The position numbers and the translations under genes were made by a program. Below the pieces are notes generated by a model. That model ran no database searches. It had not been told where the DNA came from and saw only the letters and a program-made list of their open reading frames with translations. This document shows positions 17,073-26,704 of a DNA stretch of 58,729 nucleotides, piece by piece; within the stretch, counting starts at the first letter, position 1; each line of letters begins with the position of its first letter. This stretch comes from an uncultured Bacteroidales bacterium (GTDB lineage: Bacteria; Bacteroidota; Bacteroidia; Bacteroidales; P3): the NCBI GenBank assembly GCA_937884485.1, contig CALGCG010000139.1, positions 1 through 58,729 of the forward strand, written 5' to 3'.

Positions 17073-19157
17073 TCACTCCCCGAAGATGTCCGACTGCTTC
17101 AGCAGGCGGACGGTGTGCTGCTTGCCGTCGGCGGTGGTGAGGGTGAGGAGAAGAGGACCTCCAGTGGAGGTCCGGGCAGCGCTGCGGGAGGTGAAGTCGA
17201 GGGTGTACTGTCCGGGTCCGTCGGGGGTAAGGCGTACCTCCTCGCGGCGGCCCATTATATCGGTGAGCCAGGCGGTGGCAACACCATTTTCAACTTTCAA
17301 TTCTCCACTTTCAACTCTTATCTTCACGCTCTGCCGGAAGGGATTTGGGTATGCCACGAAAGCGTTTCCTCCCTCCACAAGCGTGATGTTTACCTCGCCG
17401 GGGTCGTCTGTGTGGACGTAGGGGGTCATAAACGCGGTGTCAGTGTATTTAGCTATGTATGCCATACTGTTGCCAGATGGGTATATGACGGTGTCGGCAA
17501 ACTGAATGGGTTGGGTCATGCCGCCAGAAATATACAATATGCTGTCGATTAGTGCAAGGCTCGATGACATCATAAGGTTGTCTGCCTCATAATTCAAATC
17601 AATGAAGCCGATGCAGTTGCCAGCATAATCCCATTGGTAGATTCCGGCTCCAAGTCTGTTGCTTCTGATGTTTATTGTGTTGTCCCCAGCCTGCAATCCC
17701 CCCTTGAAACCCACATAAGCTATTATACGTCCGTTTTTCGCACATGCGTTCATGTTGTCTTTCATGGTAACAAGTGTTGTGTAGAAAGGAGATTGCGCCA
17801 TGCCACACGACTGGAGCATGTTTGTTGTTCTGTCTACTCTTATGAAATAGGCATTAGCTGCTCCGGTTTCCACGGCTGCGCCGTTGATGTGCGTACCCAA
17901 GGCGTACTCGTCTTCGGGGCGGTAGATGGAACCCATAATAATCATAGAGTTGGAGTCGCTGTCAAAAAGAACATGGTTGAAGATGGAGGAACTCATAGGA
18001 TAGCTATAGTTGTCATCATTCAAATTTAATTGAGTTATTCCAAGAGGAGTCAGGCTGTTGTCAAACTTGATAACCATTCCGTCTTCCGTGTGGGATATTC
18101 GGGCGGACATGCCATTGCTGCCATTTAAAGACACTATCGACGGGTTGTCCCTGACACTTGCGTTGCAAAGCAAATAAATATTGTTGTCGGAATCGGAACA
18201 GAGTTGCATGTTTGCAGCATATTCCCACGCAGTTGTTTCTCCCGAGAAAACATATCTACACTCAGACATATCTTCAAAATGGGGGGCAAATTTCATTATT
18301 CTGTAGTTGCTTGTGGTTGGATGACTTGACGGAGTGTCGCTAAACGCCTGCCGTCCGTTTACCATTATGACGATTTCACTTATCCTGCCGTTGCTTAAAT
18401 CATAGTATTGCGACTGGTTAGCGCAAGTGTCGCAGAAGAGCCACATTGCATCGGTTGACCGGTGACCTATGAAAATGTTCCCTTGAGTGTCTACACAAAA
18501 AACACCGGCTTTGAATGGCTGTACCGCAATGTAAACGGAATCAAACGCATTGTTTGTCTGCTTGTCGAGTGTGATAATGTTTCCACGACTATCTTTGTAT
18601 GCCATACACAAGATTGTGTTCTCCCTCAAATGTCCATCGACATCGAATACAGCAATGGCAGAGGTCGTCATGTCTGCCGCCATACTATCGGTTGTCAACA
18701 AATACTGGAGATTGTTCCGGGTAATCAGCGTATCGTAATAATAAAGATATTCGTCATCAAACATGGGGATGCAGACAGAGGCGTAGGCGTATAGCGAAGT
18801 ATCGCCAACAAGCTGGATGCTATGGATTGAAGACGGAGTCCCATAATTGCTGTGCAGAATTTTCTTCCACAAAATATTGCCATCAGGAGAAATCTTCATT
18901 ATACACGCGTTGGGATTATTTATATCTCCGCCATGTGGTGAGAAGGGCAACAGACTTTGGCCGTCGATGGTGGCGCCGTTGGCGAACTGTCCCGCAACAT
19001 AGAGGTTGCCGTGGGAATCGGTGACGGAACTGACGATGTAGTTCCAGAATTTGCCCGTCGGTTCCTGTCCGGAGTAGGACTTCACCCAGTCGAAATGCTG
19101 GGCGTGGGCGGTGATTGCCAGCAGCGCGAGGAGCGCAAAGGTTAGGGTCTTTTTCAT
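17073..19157 (-). CDS. T9SS-secreted beta-propeller-like protein
   Basis: A 694-residue protein with a signal peptide (LLALLAITAHAQ) and a C-terminal T9SS type A-like sorting domain (FVAYPNPFRQSVKIRV near residue 600, ending in a beta-rich tail). The middle contains repeated segments such as SVTDSHGNLYVAGQFANG, CIMKISPDGNILWKK and FIRVDRTTN, resembling SBBP/WD-like propeller blades that report positions or values; no catalytic motif is seen. It is presumably exported through T9SS. The start at 19157 gives the clean signal peptide; ATG 19181 would add eight residues. A 7-bp-period repeat is read in frame as VESGELKVENG (17286-17318) within the sorting domain. Confidence 0.8.
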   Translation of the reverse strand: MKKTLTFALLALLAITAHAQHFDWVKSYSGQEPTGKFWNYIVSSVTDSHGNLYVAGQFANGATIDGQSLLPFSPHGGDINNPNACIMKISPDGNILWKKILHSNYGTPSSIHSIQLVGDTSLYAYASVCIPMFDDEYLYYYDTLITRNNLQYLLTTDSMAADMTTSAIAVFDVDGHLRENTILCMAYKDSRGNIITLDKQTNNAFDSVYIAVQPFKAGVFCVDTQGNIFIGHRSTDAMWLFCDTCANQSQYYDLSNGRISEIVIMVNGRQAFSDTPSSHPTTSNYRIMKFAPHFEDMSECRYVFSGETTAWEYAANMQLCSDSDNNIYLLCNASVRDNPSIVSLNGSNGMSARISHTEDGMVIKFDNSLTPLGITQLNLNDDNYSYPMSSSIFNHVLFDSDSNSMIIMGSIYRPEDEYALGTHINGAAVETGAANAYFIRVDRTTNMLQSCGMAQSPFYTTLVTMKDNMNACAKNGRIIAYVGFKGGLQAGDNTINIRSNRLGAGIYQWDYAGNCIGFIDLNYEADNLMMSSSLALIDSILYISGGMTQPIQFADTVIYPSGNSMAYIAKYTDTAFMTPYVHTDDPGEVNITLVEGGNAFVAYPNPFRQSVKIRVESGELKVENGVATAWLTDIMGRREEVRLTPDGPGQYTLDFTSRSAARTSTGGPLLLTLTTADGKQHTVRLLKQSDIFGE
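17286..17318. repeat. 7-bp-period TTTCAAC-type repeat inside a coding sequence
   Basis: About four units of TTTCAA(C/T) or a variant. On the coding strand it reads VESGELKVENG. The same repeat, in the opposite reading sense, is inside aspartokinase, AroB and the 437-residue T9SS protein. Confidence 0.75.
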
Positions 19158-19370
19158 TGTGTATCGTTTTTCGTTAGACATACTATCCGTTCTAACTATA
19201 TAGACACAAAAAAGGGTAGAAAAATTTCACTCACCTCTCTTTTTTATGAAATTTTAACACTTCTACACCCCTACATCCATGCCCAGCGGACAGAATGCAT
19301 CCTCCCGTCGGTAAAGGTATGGGTGACGGAAAACGAGCCTCCCTGAGGATGAATATTTTCTGATAATCAG
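19158..19370. other. Intergenic stretch with a hairpin
   Basis: No gene seen. AAAATTTCA near 19222 pairs with TGAAATTTT near 19246, flanking CTCTCTTTTTTAT, a motif also found at 55374-55386. It may end the lptG-like transcript. Confidence 0.4.
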
Positions 19371-20792
19371 TTAGTTTTGCTTTCGGCGGAACAGGCGGCG
19401 GAAGAACTTCCGCCACGAGGAACCGTCGAAGAAGGAGGAGTCCGTGGTGGCCTGAAGCGTCAGCACAATACCTATAGGCAACATGACCAACGACGAAATC
19501 CACATGCCTTCGGGGCCGAGGGCGGACTCGCGCACGGCCTTCTCGGCTATCATGCCCACCACATAGTAGAGCACGAAGAAGCCCACCGACGCCACCAACG
19601 GCAGCCCCAAGCCTCCCTTGCGTACAATGGAACCGAAGGGAGCCCCGATGAGGAACAAAAGAAGACAGGCCACAGAAAGAGTGAATTTACGGTGCCACTC
19701 GATATAGTGACGGTTGATGTACTCGTGGTCGTCAGTAATCATTTCGGCATACATCTTGGCATCCTGCTGGGCACTGATAACAGCGTTGCGGGCATGGAGA
19801 CGCGCCGAGCGGCGGTCTTTGGCAGAGAGACTGCATAGCAGACTGTCAACGGAGACCGGGTGGGCAGCATGCGTTATCGTGTCGGAAACAGAATATTGCG
19901 CCCACGCACGGAGGTTGGAAACCATATTGGAATGATACTGTTCCATGCGTTCAACAAGACCCTGCTGGAGGTGGTTGATAGAGGTGTCGAGCTGATTGAT
20001 GTTCATCATTTGATAACTGCCCTTGAAGTTCTCTTCGACACTCTTATTGTAGGCAAAGGAGGAGATGTCAAAATTGAGCGACTGTTGACGGAAACCTATG
20101 GATGTCAGCGGACGCTTGCGATAATTATCTCCCGATGTCTCCTCGTTGTACGAGTAGCCGTCGAAGAGGGTGAACTTGAGATACTGGTTGTCGGGCGAGG
20201 CCTGCATAACACCTCGCTTGGCGACAATGACCGTCGTCTCGGACATTCCCCGCGAGTGGTCGTAGATGATGACATCCTGCAGCGTGCGGCCGTCGCGCCC
20301 CTTGGCACCCACACGGATGACATAGCCATCGAACTCTTTGTAATACTCGCCAGGTCTGATATTGACGGCCGGCTTCTTGCGCGTAATGTCGTAGAGCGTC
20401 ATGCGGTATTTGAGCATGGCCGTGGGCATGACGTTGTTGGCGAAATAAAAAGCCATGCCTGTTAGCAACACCACCACTACGGCCATAGGCATCATGGCGC
20501 GGCGCACCGATATGCCGCCGGCCTTCATGGCCACAAGCTCGTACTTCTCGCCGAAGTTGCCCATGGTCATGATGGAGGCGAAGAGCACAGCAATAGGCAA
20601 CGCCATGGGGACAAAGGTGGCGGAGGCATACATCAGCAGTTCGGCGATGACGCTGAACTCGAGACCCTTACCCACCAGGTCGTCCACATACTTCCACACA
20701 AACTGCATCAGCAGCACCAGCACCGAGAGGGTGAAGGTGAGCACCAGCGGGCCGATGAAGGAACGGAGTATGAGACGATCTATTTTTTTCAT
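19371..20792 (-). CDS. LptF/LptG-family lipopolysaccharide export permease
   Basis: A 473-residue YjgP/YjgQ-family membrane protein. Start MKKIDRLILRSFIGPLVLTF is typical, followed by transmembrane segments near residues 15-35, 55-80 and 100-120, a large periplasmic beta-jellyroll (FDGYSYNEETSGDNYRKRPLTS), and three C-terminal helices (FTLSVACLLLFLIGAPFGSIVRKGGLGLPL; FFVLYYVVGMIAEKAV; SSLVMLPIGIVL). These proteins form the inner-membrane permease of the Lpt bridge that extracts LPS. The ATG at 20792 fits the family; a TTG 9 bases upstream would add three residues. It follows rseP by nine bases in the envelope operon. I cannot decide between LptF and LptG. Confidence 0.88.
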   Translation of the reverse strand: MKKIDRLILRSFIGPLVLTFTLSVLVLLMQFVWKYVDDLVGKGLEFSVIAELLMYASATFVPMALPIAVLFASIMTMGNFGEKYELVAMKAGGISVRRAMMPMAVVVVLLTGMAFYFANNVMPTAMLKYRMTLYDITRKKPAVNIRPGEYYKEFDGYVIRVGAKGRDGRTLQDVIIYDHSRGMSETTVIVAKRGVMQASPDNQYLKFTLFDGYSYNEETSGDNYRKRPLTSIGFRQQSLNFDISSFAYNKSVEENFKGSYQMMNINQLDTSINHLQQGLVERMEQYHSNMVSNLRAWAQYSVSDTITHAAHPVSVDSLLCSLSAKDRRSARLHARNAVISAQQDAKMYAEMITDDHEYINRHYIEWHRKFTLSVACLLLFLIGAPFGSIVRKGGLGLPLVASVGFFVLYYVVGMIAEKAVRESALGPEGMWISSLVMLPIGIVLTLQATTDSSFFDGSSWRKFFRRLFRRKQN

Positions 20793-20801
20793 TGCCTGCA
20801 A

Positions 20802-22211
20802 CTAAAATTTACCGCTCAGCCACCGCCAGATATCGTTGCCGTTGGCAAAAATCATCAGCGCCAGCAGCAGGAACATGCCGATGCTCTGGGCGTAGGAGAG
20901 GAAGTTGTCCGAGGGCTTGCGACGGGTGATGATTTCCCACAGGGTGAAGAGGATATGGCCGCCGTCGAGGCCGGGGATGGGAATAACGTTCATAAAGGCC
21001 AGGATGAGGGCCAGGAGGGCCGTGAGGGTCCAGAAGGCCTGCCAGTCCCAGTGGTCGGGGAAGAGGTCGGCCATGGCACCAAAACCGCCCAGATTCTGCG
21101 CTCCGCCGGGGGCAAAGAGCATCTTGAGGCCAGAGACATAGGTGACCAGCTGGTTCCATCCGTGGGCAATGCCTGCCGGGATGGCCTCGAAGAGGTTGTA
21201 GTCGGTATGGACAAGGAGCTCGGAGGAGAAAAGCTTGGACAGATCGTTCTCGCACTGCACGCCGAGTTTGCCCTTGCTGTTGACGGCGACAGGCAGTGAG
21301 TCGAGCCGTCCTTGGCGGTAGAAGCCCACCATGACCGTCTGGTCGGCCTTCTCGGCCAGGTAGGGGGTGATGTCCTGGAAGATGTGCATCGGCTGCCCGT
21401 CGAGGCTCACCACGCTGTCGCCAGCCATCATGCCGGCTTTCTCGGCAGGGGAGCCCGAGACGAAGGACTTGACCACAAACGGGGTGCGGAGGGTCATGAG
21501 CTGCTTGACACGCTCCTGGTTGACGCGCTCCGCCAGGTGGCCGCTGAGGTTGAGGGTGACGGTGGAATCGCCGCGACGCACCGTAACCTGGCGGGCATCG
21601 CCCAAGAGGAGCATCTTGTTGGCCTCCGTGTAGTCGTCCACCACCGAGTCGTCGATGGAGCAGATAACGTCGCCGTTCTGGAAGCCCTCGTCGAGCATCA
21701 CCTCGGCATACTGGAAACCGTGGGTGGCGTTGTGCATCGGCAGTTCGTCCTTGCCCCAGTGGGCGAAGATGATGCCGTAGAGCAGCATGGCGGTGACGAA
21801 GTTGACCAGCACGCCGCCCGAAATGATGCACAGGCGCTGCCAGGCAGGCTTGGTGCGGTACTCCCAAGGCTGCGGTTCAGACTCAAGGTCCTCCTTGTCC
21901 TTGGTTTCATCTATCATGCCTGCTATGTCGCAGTAGCCGCCGAGGGGTATCCATCCCAGGCCCCAGAGGGTGTTGTCCTGGTCCTCGGGGCGCAGGTTCT
22001 TCTCGTCCCAGCTGTCGGGCGTGGTGGCGTTGAACCACAGGAAGTGCCATTTGCCGTCGAACTTCTTGGCTTTGAGGATGGAGAACTTCCAATTGAAAAA
22101 GATATAGTACCTACGCACACGCGTATGGAACAATTTGGCAAAAGCCAGATGGCCCAATTCATGCGTGGCCACGAGGATGGAGAGGCTGAGGATAAGGGCT
22201 ATCCAATTCAT
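20802..22211 (-). CDS. rseP: Site-2 intramembrane zinc protease, RseP-like
   Basis: A 469-residue M50B protease. The zinc motif HELGH lies at residues 17-21 in the first membrane segment; a PDZ domain follows (FVVKSFVSGSPAEKAGMMAGDSVVSLDG near residue 245), and the second active-site element NVIPIPGLDGGHILF lies near residue 405 in a membrane segment. Such enzymes cut membrane-bound anti-sigma factors and signal-peptide remnants. Its ATG overlaps the dxr stop by 4 bases (22208-22211). The dxr-rseP pairing is common in bacteria. The substrate in this organism is unknown. Confidence 0.93.
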   Translation of the reverse strand: MNWIALILSLSILVATHELGHLAFAKLFHTRVRRYYIFFNWKFSILKAKKFDGKWHFLWFNATTPDSWDEKNLRPEDQDNTLWGLGWIPLGGYCDIAGMIDETKDKEDLESEPQPWEYRTKPAWQRLCIISGGVLVNFVTAMLLYGIIFAHWGKDELPMHNATHGFQYAEVMLDEGFQNGDVICSIDDSVVDDYTEANKMLLLGDARQVTVRRGDSTVTLNLSGHLAERVNQERVKQLMTLRTPFVVKSFVSGSPAEKAGMMAGDSVVSLDGQPMHIFQDITPYLAEKADQTVMVGFYRQGRLDSLPVAVNSKGKLGVQCENDLSKLFSSELLVHTDYNLFEAIPAGIAHGWNQLVTYVSGLKMLFAPGGAQNLGGFGAMADLFPDHWDWQAFWTLTALLALILAFMNVIPIPGLDGGHILFTLWEIITRRKPSDNFLSYAQSIGMFLLLALMIFANGNDIWRWLSGKF

Positions 22212-23347
22212 TGCATTCTGATGTTTTTATCGGTTTGGAAAAGGTCGTCGAGGGTGGGGTTGGCGATGAACGGGGCGCGTTGCATGGCCTCCTCTACCCT
22301 GTCGGCGATGTCGAGGAAACGTATCTTCCCGTCGATGAACTGCTGCACCGCCACCTCGTTGGCGGCGTTCATCACACAGGGCATGTTACCTCCGCGCCCG
22401 ATGGCCCGGTAGGCCAGGTCCAAACAGCGGAAGGTCTTGCGGTCGGGCTTCTCGAAGGTGAGGTTGGGATACTGGGCGAAGTCGAGCCTTGGCAGGTGGC
22501 TCTCGATGCGCTCGGGATAGGAGAAGGCAAACTGGATGGGGGTCTCCATGGAGGGGATGCCCAGCTGGGCCTTGATGCTGCCGTCGCAGAACTGCACCAT
22601 GGAGTGCACCACCGACTGCGGGTGCACCACCACCTCGATATCCTCCGCGTCGACGCCGAAGAGCCATTTGGCCTCGATCACCTCCAGGCCTTTGTTCATC
22701 AGCGAGGCGCTGTCGATGGTCACCTTGCGGCCCATCTTCCAGTTGGGGTGGTTCAGGGCCTGCTCCAGGGTGACGCCCTCCAGCTGTTCGCGCTTGCGAC
22801 CACGGAAGGGGCCGCCCGAGGCCGTGAGGAGTATCTTGTCGATGGCACCCTCGCCGATAAGGCATTGGAAGATGGCCGAGTGCTCGCTGTCCACAGGCAG
22901 TATGGGCACACGATGCTGCAGGGCGGCGGCAGTGACGATACTGCCGGCCACCACCATGGTCTCCTTGTTGGCCAGGGCTATGGGCTTGCCGTGCTCGATG
23001 GCGCGCAGCGTGGGGCGCAAACCGGCGAAACCCACGATGGCCGCCAGCACAAGGTCGACGGTCTCCATCTCCATGAGGTCGGCAATGGCTCCCTCACCGG
23101 CATAGACCTTGATGCCCCGGGGCTGCAGGGCCTCGCTGACCTGGGCGTACTTGCACTCGTCGGCAATGGCCACGGCATTGGGGTCAAACTCCAGGGCCTG
23201 TTGGATAAGCAGGTCGGCATTGCTGCCGGCACACAGCACCTCCACCCCGAAAAGGTCGCGGTGGCGACGGATGACGTTGAGTGCCTGCGTGCCTATGGAA
23301 CCGGTGGAACCCAGTATGGCTATTCTTTTCGTAGTGGTAGTATTCAT
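22208..23347 (-). CDS. dxr: 1-deoxy-D-xylulose 5-phosphate reductoisomerase
   Basis: A 379-residue Dxr, the second enzyme of the MEP isoprenoid pathway, converting DXP to 2-C-methylerythritol 4-phosphate with NADPH. Motifs: the nucleotide-binding IAILGSTGSIGTQALNVIR at the start, ALANKETMVVAGSI, LPVDSEHSAIFQCL, the flexible-loop LLTASGGPFRG, HPNWKMGRKVTIDSASLMNKGLEVIEA and VVVHPQSVVHSMVQF. Substrate and metal residues (DSEHS, SASLMNKGLE) are intact. Its ATG directly abuts the M23-peptidase stop, and its stop overlaps the rseP ATG, so the three are co-transcribed. Confidence 0.96.
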   Translation of the reverse strand: MNTTTTKRIAILGSTGSIGTQALNVIRRHRDLFGVEVLCAGSNADLLIQQALEFDPNAVAIADECKYAQVSEALQPRGIKVYAGEGAIADLMEMETVDLVLAAIVGFAGLRPTLRAIEHGKPIALANKETMVVAGSIVTAAALQHRVPILPVDSEHSAIFQCLIGEGAIDKILLTASGGPFRGRKREQLEGVTLEQALNHPNWKMGRKVTIDSASLMNKGLEVIEAKWLFGVDAEDIEVVVHPQSVVHSMVQFCDGSIKAQLGIPSMETPIQFAFSYPERIESHLPRLDFAQYPNLTFEKPDRKTFRCLDLAYRAIGRGGNMPCVMNAANEVAVQQFIDGKIRFLDIADRVEEAMQRAPFIANPTLDDLFQTDKNIRMQ

Positions 23348-24256
23348 TTAGTTAAACGAGATGTATTCTTCGGGGTTGACCGGCGACCCGTTGACCCACA
23401 TCTCGAAGTGCAGATGGGGTCCGGATTCCTGTATGCCCGAGGTGCCCACATAAGCCACCGGTTCGCCCGCCCTGACGGCGTCGCCCTGGTGCTTGAGGAG
23501 CATGTTGGTATTGCGGTATACGGTAATGACGTTGCCGGGGTGCTGGATGGAAATTACATAGCCTGCATCGGCAGTGAACTGTGCCGAAACGACAGTTCCA
23601 CCGTAGGCGGCATAGACCGGCTGCCCGGCGGTGCCGCCGATGTCGATGCCCAGGTGGCGGCTGGGAGCGTCAAAGGCTTTGAGTATCTTCCCTTTCAACG
23701 GCGTATAGAAAAGGTGCGAGAGGGCCGGCGAACTCTCGGCGTTGGGCACCGCGACCGTCGTGGTCTTCACCTCGTAGCGGTTGTCCTCGCGTTCCACCTC
23801 GAGGCGCAGCAGCGAGTCCTCCTCCGAGCGGCGGTAGGCGGCAGCCGTCTGCTGCAGCGTGCTGCCCGAGTCGGCCAGCAGCGAGTCCGCCTCGCGGCCC
23901 AGCTCCTTGCCCGACAGCACGGCCTGTATCGTACCCACCATCCACTCCTGCTCACTCAGCAGGGTCTCCAGCGAGTCGATCTTCCGCGCATTGGCGTAGG
24001 TCTGCTCCACCATGGCATTGTCGGTGTAGCCGGGAATCCATTCGCGCAGCGGTGTGAACGCTATGAGGACCGTGGTGAGGAGGATAAGGACGATGACGGT
24101 GATGCCGATGGTGACAAAAAGGTTGGTGCCCGACAGCTGGAAGGAGAATTTTTCCTTGAAGGTGTCGGTGTCCATCACCACAAAACGGTGCTTGTGCTTG
24201 ATGACATCGGTCACAGGTTTACTCCGCAACCTATTCCACCATTCTTTTATCTTCAT
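23348..24256 (-). CDS. M23-family peptidase, membrane-anchored
   Basis: A 302-residue LytM/M23 protein. A basic cytoplasmic start, then one transmembrane helix (LFVTIGITVIVLILLTTVLIAF near residues 45-66), a coiled-coil-like region (MVEQTYANARKIDSLETLL and on), and a C-terminal M23 domain: HLGIDIGGTAGQPVYAAYGG carries the first zinc ligands (HxxxD) and SGPHLHFEMWVNG carries HxH. It should cut peptidoglycan cross-bridges or, if inactive, regulate another hydrolase; the ligands look intact. The ATG at 24256 follows the family; an upstream TTG at 24289 is less likely. It is the second gene of the envelope operon. Confidence 0.88.
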   Translation of the reverse strand: MKIKEWWNRLRSKPVTDVIKHKHRFVVMDTDTFKEKFSFQLSGTNLFVTIGITVIVLILLTTVLIAFTPLREWIPGYTDNAMVEQTYANARKIDSLETLLSEQEWMVGTIQAVLSGKELGREADSLLADSGSTLQQTAAAYRRSEEDSLLRLEVEREDNRYEVKTTTVAVPNAESSPALSHLFYTPLKGKILKAFDAPSRHLGIDIGGTAGQPVYAAYGGTVVSAQFTADAGYVISIQHPGNVITVYRNTNMLLKHQGDAVRAGEPVAYVGTSGIQESGPHLHFEMWVNGSPVNPEEYISFN

Positions 24257-24344
24257 CGGCGACAGTCCTATAAAAACTCGGCGAGCCAACGAGTCTGCTT
24301 GTTGTAGACCTGTTGACTCGCCGATATGTGATGACCACTATGGT

Positions 24345-26462
24345 TTAGAAGTGTTCGTTGCGGGTATCAACGATGGTGGCCTTCTGGCGCAGCACCTCGG
24401 TGATCTGACGCACTTTGTTGCGGTAGCCCTGCTCAAGCTGGGTCTTCATCAGGTTGGCATCCATGCCCTCTGCCGGGGCCTTGCCGTCGACCTGGACGGT
24501 ATAGACAGCGCTGGCGCCCTTGATGGGGCTGGTCATACCGCTCTTGGTGGCGGCGATGACGGAAAGCACCTTGGGCTCCATGCCGAACTTGCCGAAGTAG
24601 TTGCTGCCGTAGGCCACGCTGTCGATGGTGTCGACAGTCGTGTTTATCTTGGTGGCGAAGGAGTTGATGTCCTTGGCAACCTTGGCGGCCTCCTCGGCAC
24701 GGGCCAGCTGCAGCTCGGCCTTCTTTTCGCGGCGCACATCCTGTTCAACCAGCGGACGCACCTGCTCGAGCGTGGCAAAACCCTTCGTGTAGACCTCCTT
24801 CAGGGCGGCGACGACATAGGCACCGTCGCACTCGTAGACCTGGTCGGCCACAGCGCCCATCTGGGTCTCCTTGTTGAAAGCCCAACGGACAATCTCACGG
24901 GCGTTTTTGACGCCGGAGAGGCTCTCCGACATGGCATTCAAACGGTCGCTGCGCACCTGCAGGTTCTCCTGCTGGGCACTGGCCTCAAAGGATTTCAGCG
25001 TACGGTTCTGCGAGGCAAACTTGTGGGCTGCGGTGTAGACAGCGTCGTTGGTGGCCTTCGAGGGCTCAATCTCGCGGGTGATGAGGGCCACGCGGTATTT
25101 CTTGGTGGCGGGGGTCTTGTCGGTGACCTTGATCACCATGTAGCCGATGCCACGGGGGTCGGCAACAACAAAACTCTGTCCCACGGGAGTGTTGACAACC
25201 TGCTCGTTGAAGAAGCCATAAGCACCATCGGGCACCCAGTTCAGGTCGCCCTTGTTCTCAGCCTTCTGAGGATCGTCGCTGAACTGCTCAAGGGCCTGCT
25301 CGAAGGTCATCTTGTTGCCATTGAGAAGAGCCATGACGCTATCGGCCAACTGTTTGGCGCGCTCTTTGCTGCGGGTGGTAATCTGGGGGGCCTGGGCCTC
25401 TTCGCTCAGCACCATGATGTAGCTGGCGCGAAGGCTGTCGGGACGCATGGCGGTGGCCAACACTTTGGCCATCATCCACTCGTTGCCGACGATGGCGGGC
25501 TCAATCATAGTGCCGGCGCTGGCGGCCTCGATCTGGGCATCCAGGGGAGCCTTGAAGCTGCTGGCCTTGACATAGGAGGAGTCGTAGCTGCGGTGCGACT
25601 CGCCGTTGACGAAGTAGGGGATCTCAGCCTCCTCGATGGTCTGGAACTCGGCCCAGGTCTTCTGGATGCCGGCCTCGATGTCGGCCAGGTCCTGAGCGGT
25701 GGGGTTCACAGGATAGACGATGAACTCGACGTCGCGCAGCTCCTCGGCCACACGGAACTCGTTCTTGTGCTCGTCGTAGTATTTCTTGTAGTCGGCATCG
25801 CCGAGGGTCACCTCGTCGTCGCTCACGCTCTGGAACGGCATGGCCACCACGCGGACATTGGAGACCTCCTTGGTGTAGGCGGCCACCTTCTCGGCCAGGG
25901 CCTTGGGCATATAGAAGCCGGAGAGGATCAGCGAGGCATACTTCTGCTGCATGCGGTCTTTCTTCACGGCCTGTTCAACCTCGACCCACTGCAGACGCTG
26001 GGCGGTGTCCATGGCGCTGAGGTTCTCGAGGGTGCGGCGCACGCCGAGGGTGTCATAGATGCCCGTCTGGGGGTTGGTGAAATACTGACGGAGTAAGGGG
26101 TGGATGAATTTGCCGGTGTACATGTCGCCCAACTCATTGGGGGTCACCTGCAGACCCAGCTTGCCGGCCTGCTCCTCGAAGAGGGTCTCCTCGACAAACT
26201 CGGCCCACACACTCTCGCGGATGCGGCTCTGCATCTCCGAAGGAACCTGGGCCACCTGCTGCTGCATCTTGTAGTTGGTCTCGGCACGCTCGACCAACTC
26301 ATCGAAACGCTGACGCGACATCACCTCGCCGTTGACAGAACCCATGTCGGGTATACCGCGGTTGTTCTTGGTCAGGTCGCCAAGGATGAACGCAATAATA
26401 GCAATACCGACCAGCAGTACTGCCACCCACGAATGTTTTCTAATACTTCCAATAATTCCCAT
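24345..26462 (-). CDS. PpiD-like peptidyl-prolyl isomerase/chaperone
   Basis: A 705-residue membrane-anchored periplasmic foldase. A short cytoplasmic start is followed by one helix (SWVAVLLVGIAIIAFILG), a SurA N-like domain (VNGEVMSRQRFDELV...), and a parvulin-like PPIase region near residues 345-440 (KERAKQLADSVMALL; FEQALEQFSDDPQKAENKGDLNWVPDG; FVVADPRGIGYMVIKVTDKTP). The order is that of PpiD, which helps newly exported proteins fold at the inner membrane. It is the first gene of the ppiD-M23-dxr-rseP-lptG run; a -7 element TACCTTTG lies at 26551-26544. The gap to the M23 gene is 88 bases. Confidence 0.88.
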   Translation of the reverse strand: MGIIGSIRKHSWVAVLLVGIAIIAFILGDLTKNNRGIPDMGSVNGEVMSRQRFDELVERAETNYKMQQQVAQVPSEMQSRIRESVWAEFVEETLFEEQAGKLGLQVTPNELGDMYTGKFIHPLLRQYFTNPQTGIYDTLGVRRTLENLSAMDTAQRLQWVEVEQAVKKDRMQQKYASLILSGFYMPKALAEKVAAYTKEVSNVRVVAMPFQSVSDDEVTLGDADYKKYYDEHKNEFRVAEELRDVEFIVYPVNPTAQDLADIEAGIQKTWAEFQTIEEAEIPYFVNGESHRSYDSSYVKASSFKAPLDAQIEAASAGTMIEPAIVGNEWMMAKVLATAMRPDSLRASYIMVLSEEAQAPQITTRSKERAKQLADSVMALLNGNKMTFEQALEQFSDDPQKAENKGDLNWVPDGAYGFFNEQVVNTPVGQSFVVADPRGIGYMVIKVTDKTPATKKYRVALITREIEPSKATNDAVYTAAHKFASQNRTLKSFEASAQQENLQVRSDRLNAMSESLSGVKNAREIVRWAFNKETQMGAVADQVYECDGAYVVAALKEVYTKGFATLEQVRPLVEQDVRREKKAELQLARAEEAAKVAKDINSFATKINTTVDTIDSVAYGSNYFGKFGMEPKVLSVIAATKSGMTSPIKGASAVYTVQVDGKAPAEGMDANLMKTQLEQGYRNKVRQITEVLRQKATIVDTRNEHF

Positions 26463-26704
26463 TTTGTTAGTTTGTTTTTTTTAGCGCACTAAGTGCCTTT
26501 TGTTATTATTATTTTATTTATTCTTTTTTCCTAAAACAAGTGTGCAAAGGTACAAAGAAAAACCTTTGTGGAAAAATTTTTTTTGCATCACAACCCCTTA
26601 TCCAACCATAAAACACATGGAATCAGCACTAAATAAATCCAATTTTTCTCGTGCACACGGGGGATGGCAGCCCCTGGAAAGGCTCTCCGGGACCCCGTCG
26701 GAAG
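26463..26704. other. Intergenic stretch between the ppiD-like gene and cdd
   Basis: No gene seen. It holds the -7 element TACCTTTG (minus, 26551-26544) and a GC-rich structured patch at about 26645-26700, with GGGG/CCCC complementary stretches, just beyond the cdd stop, that could act as a terminator. Confidence 0.4.
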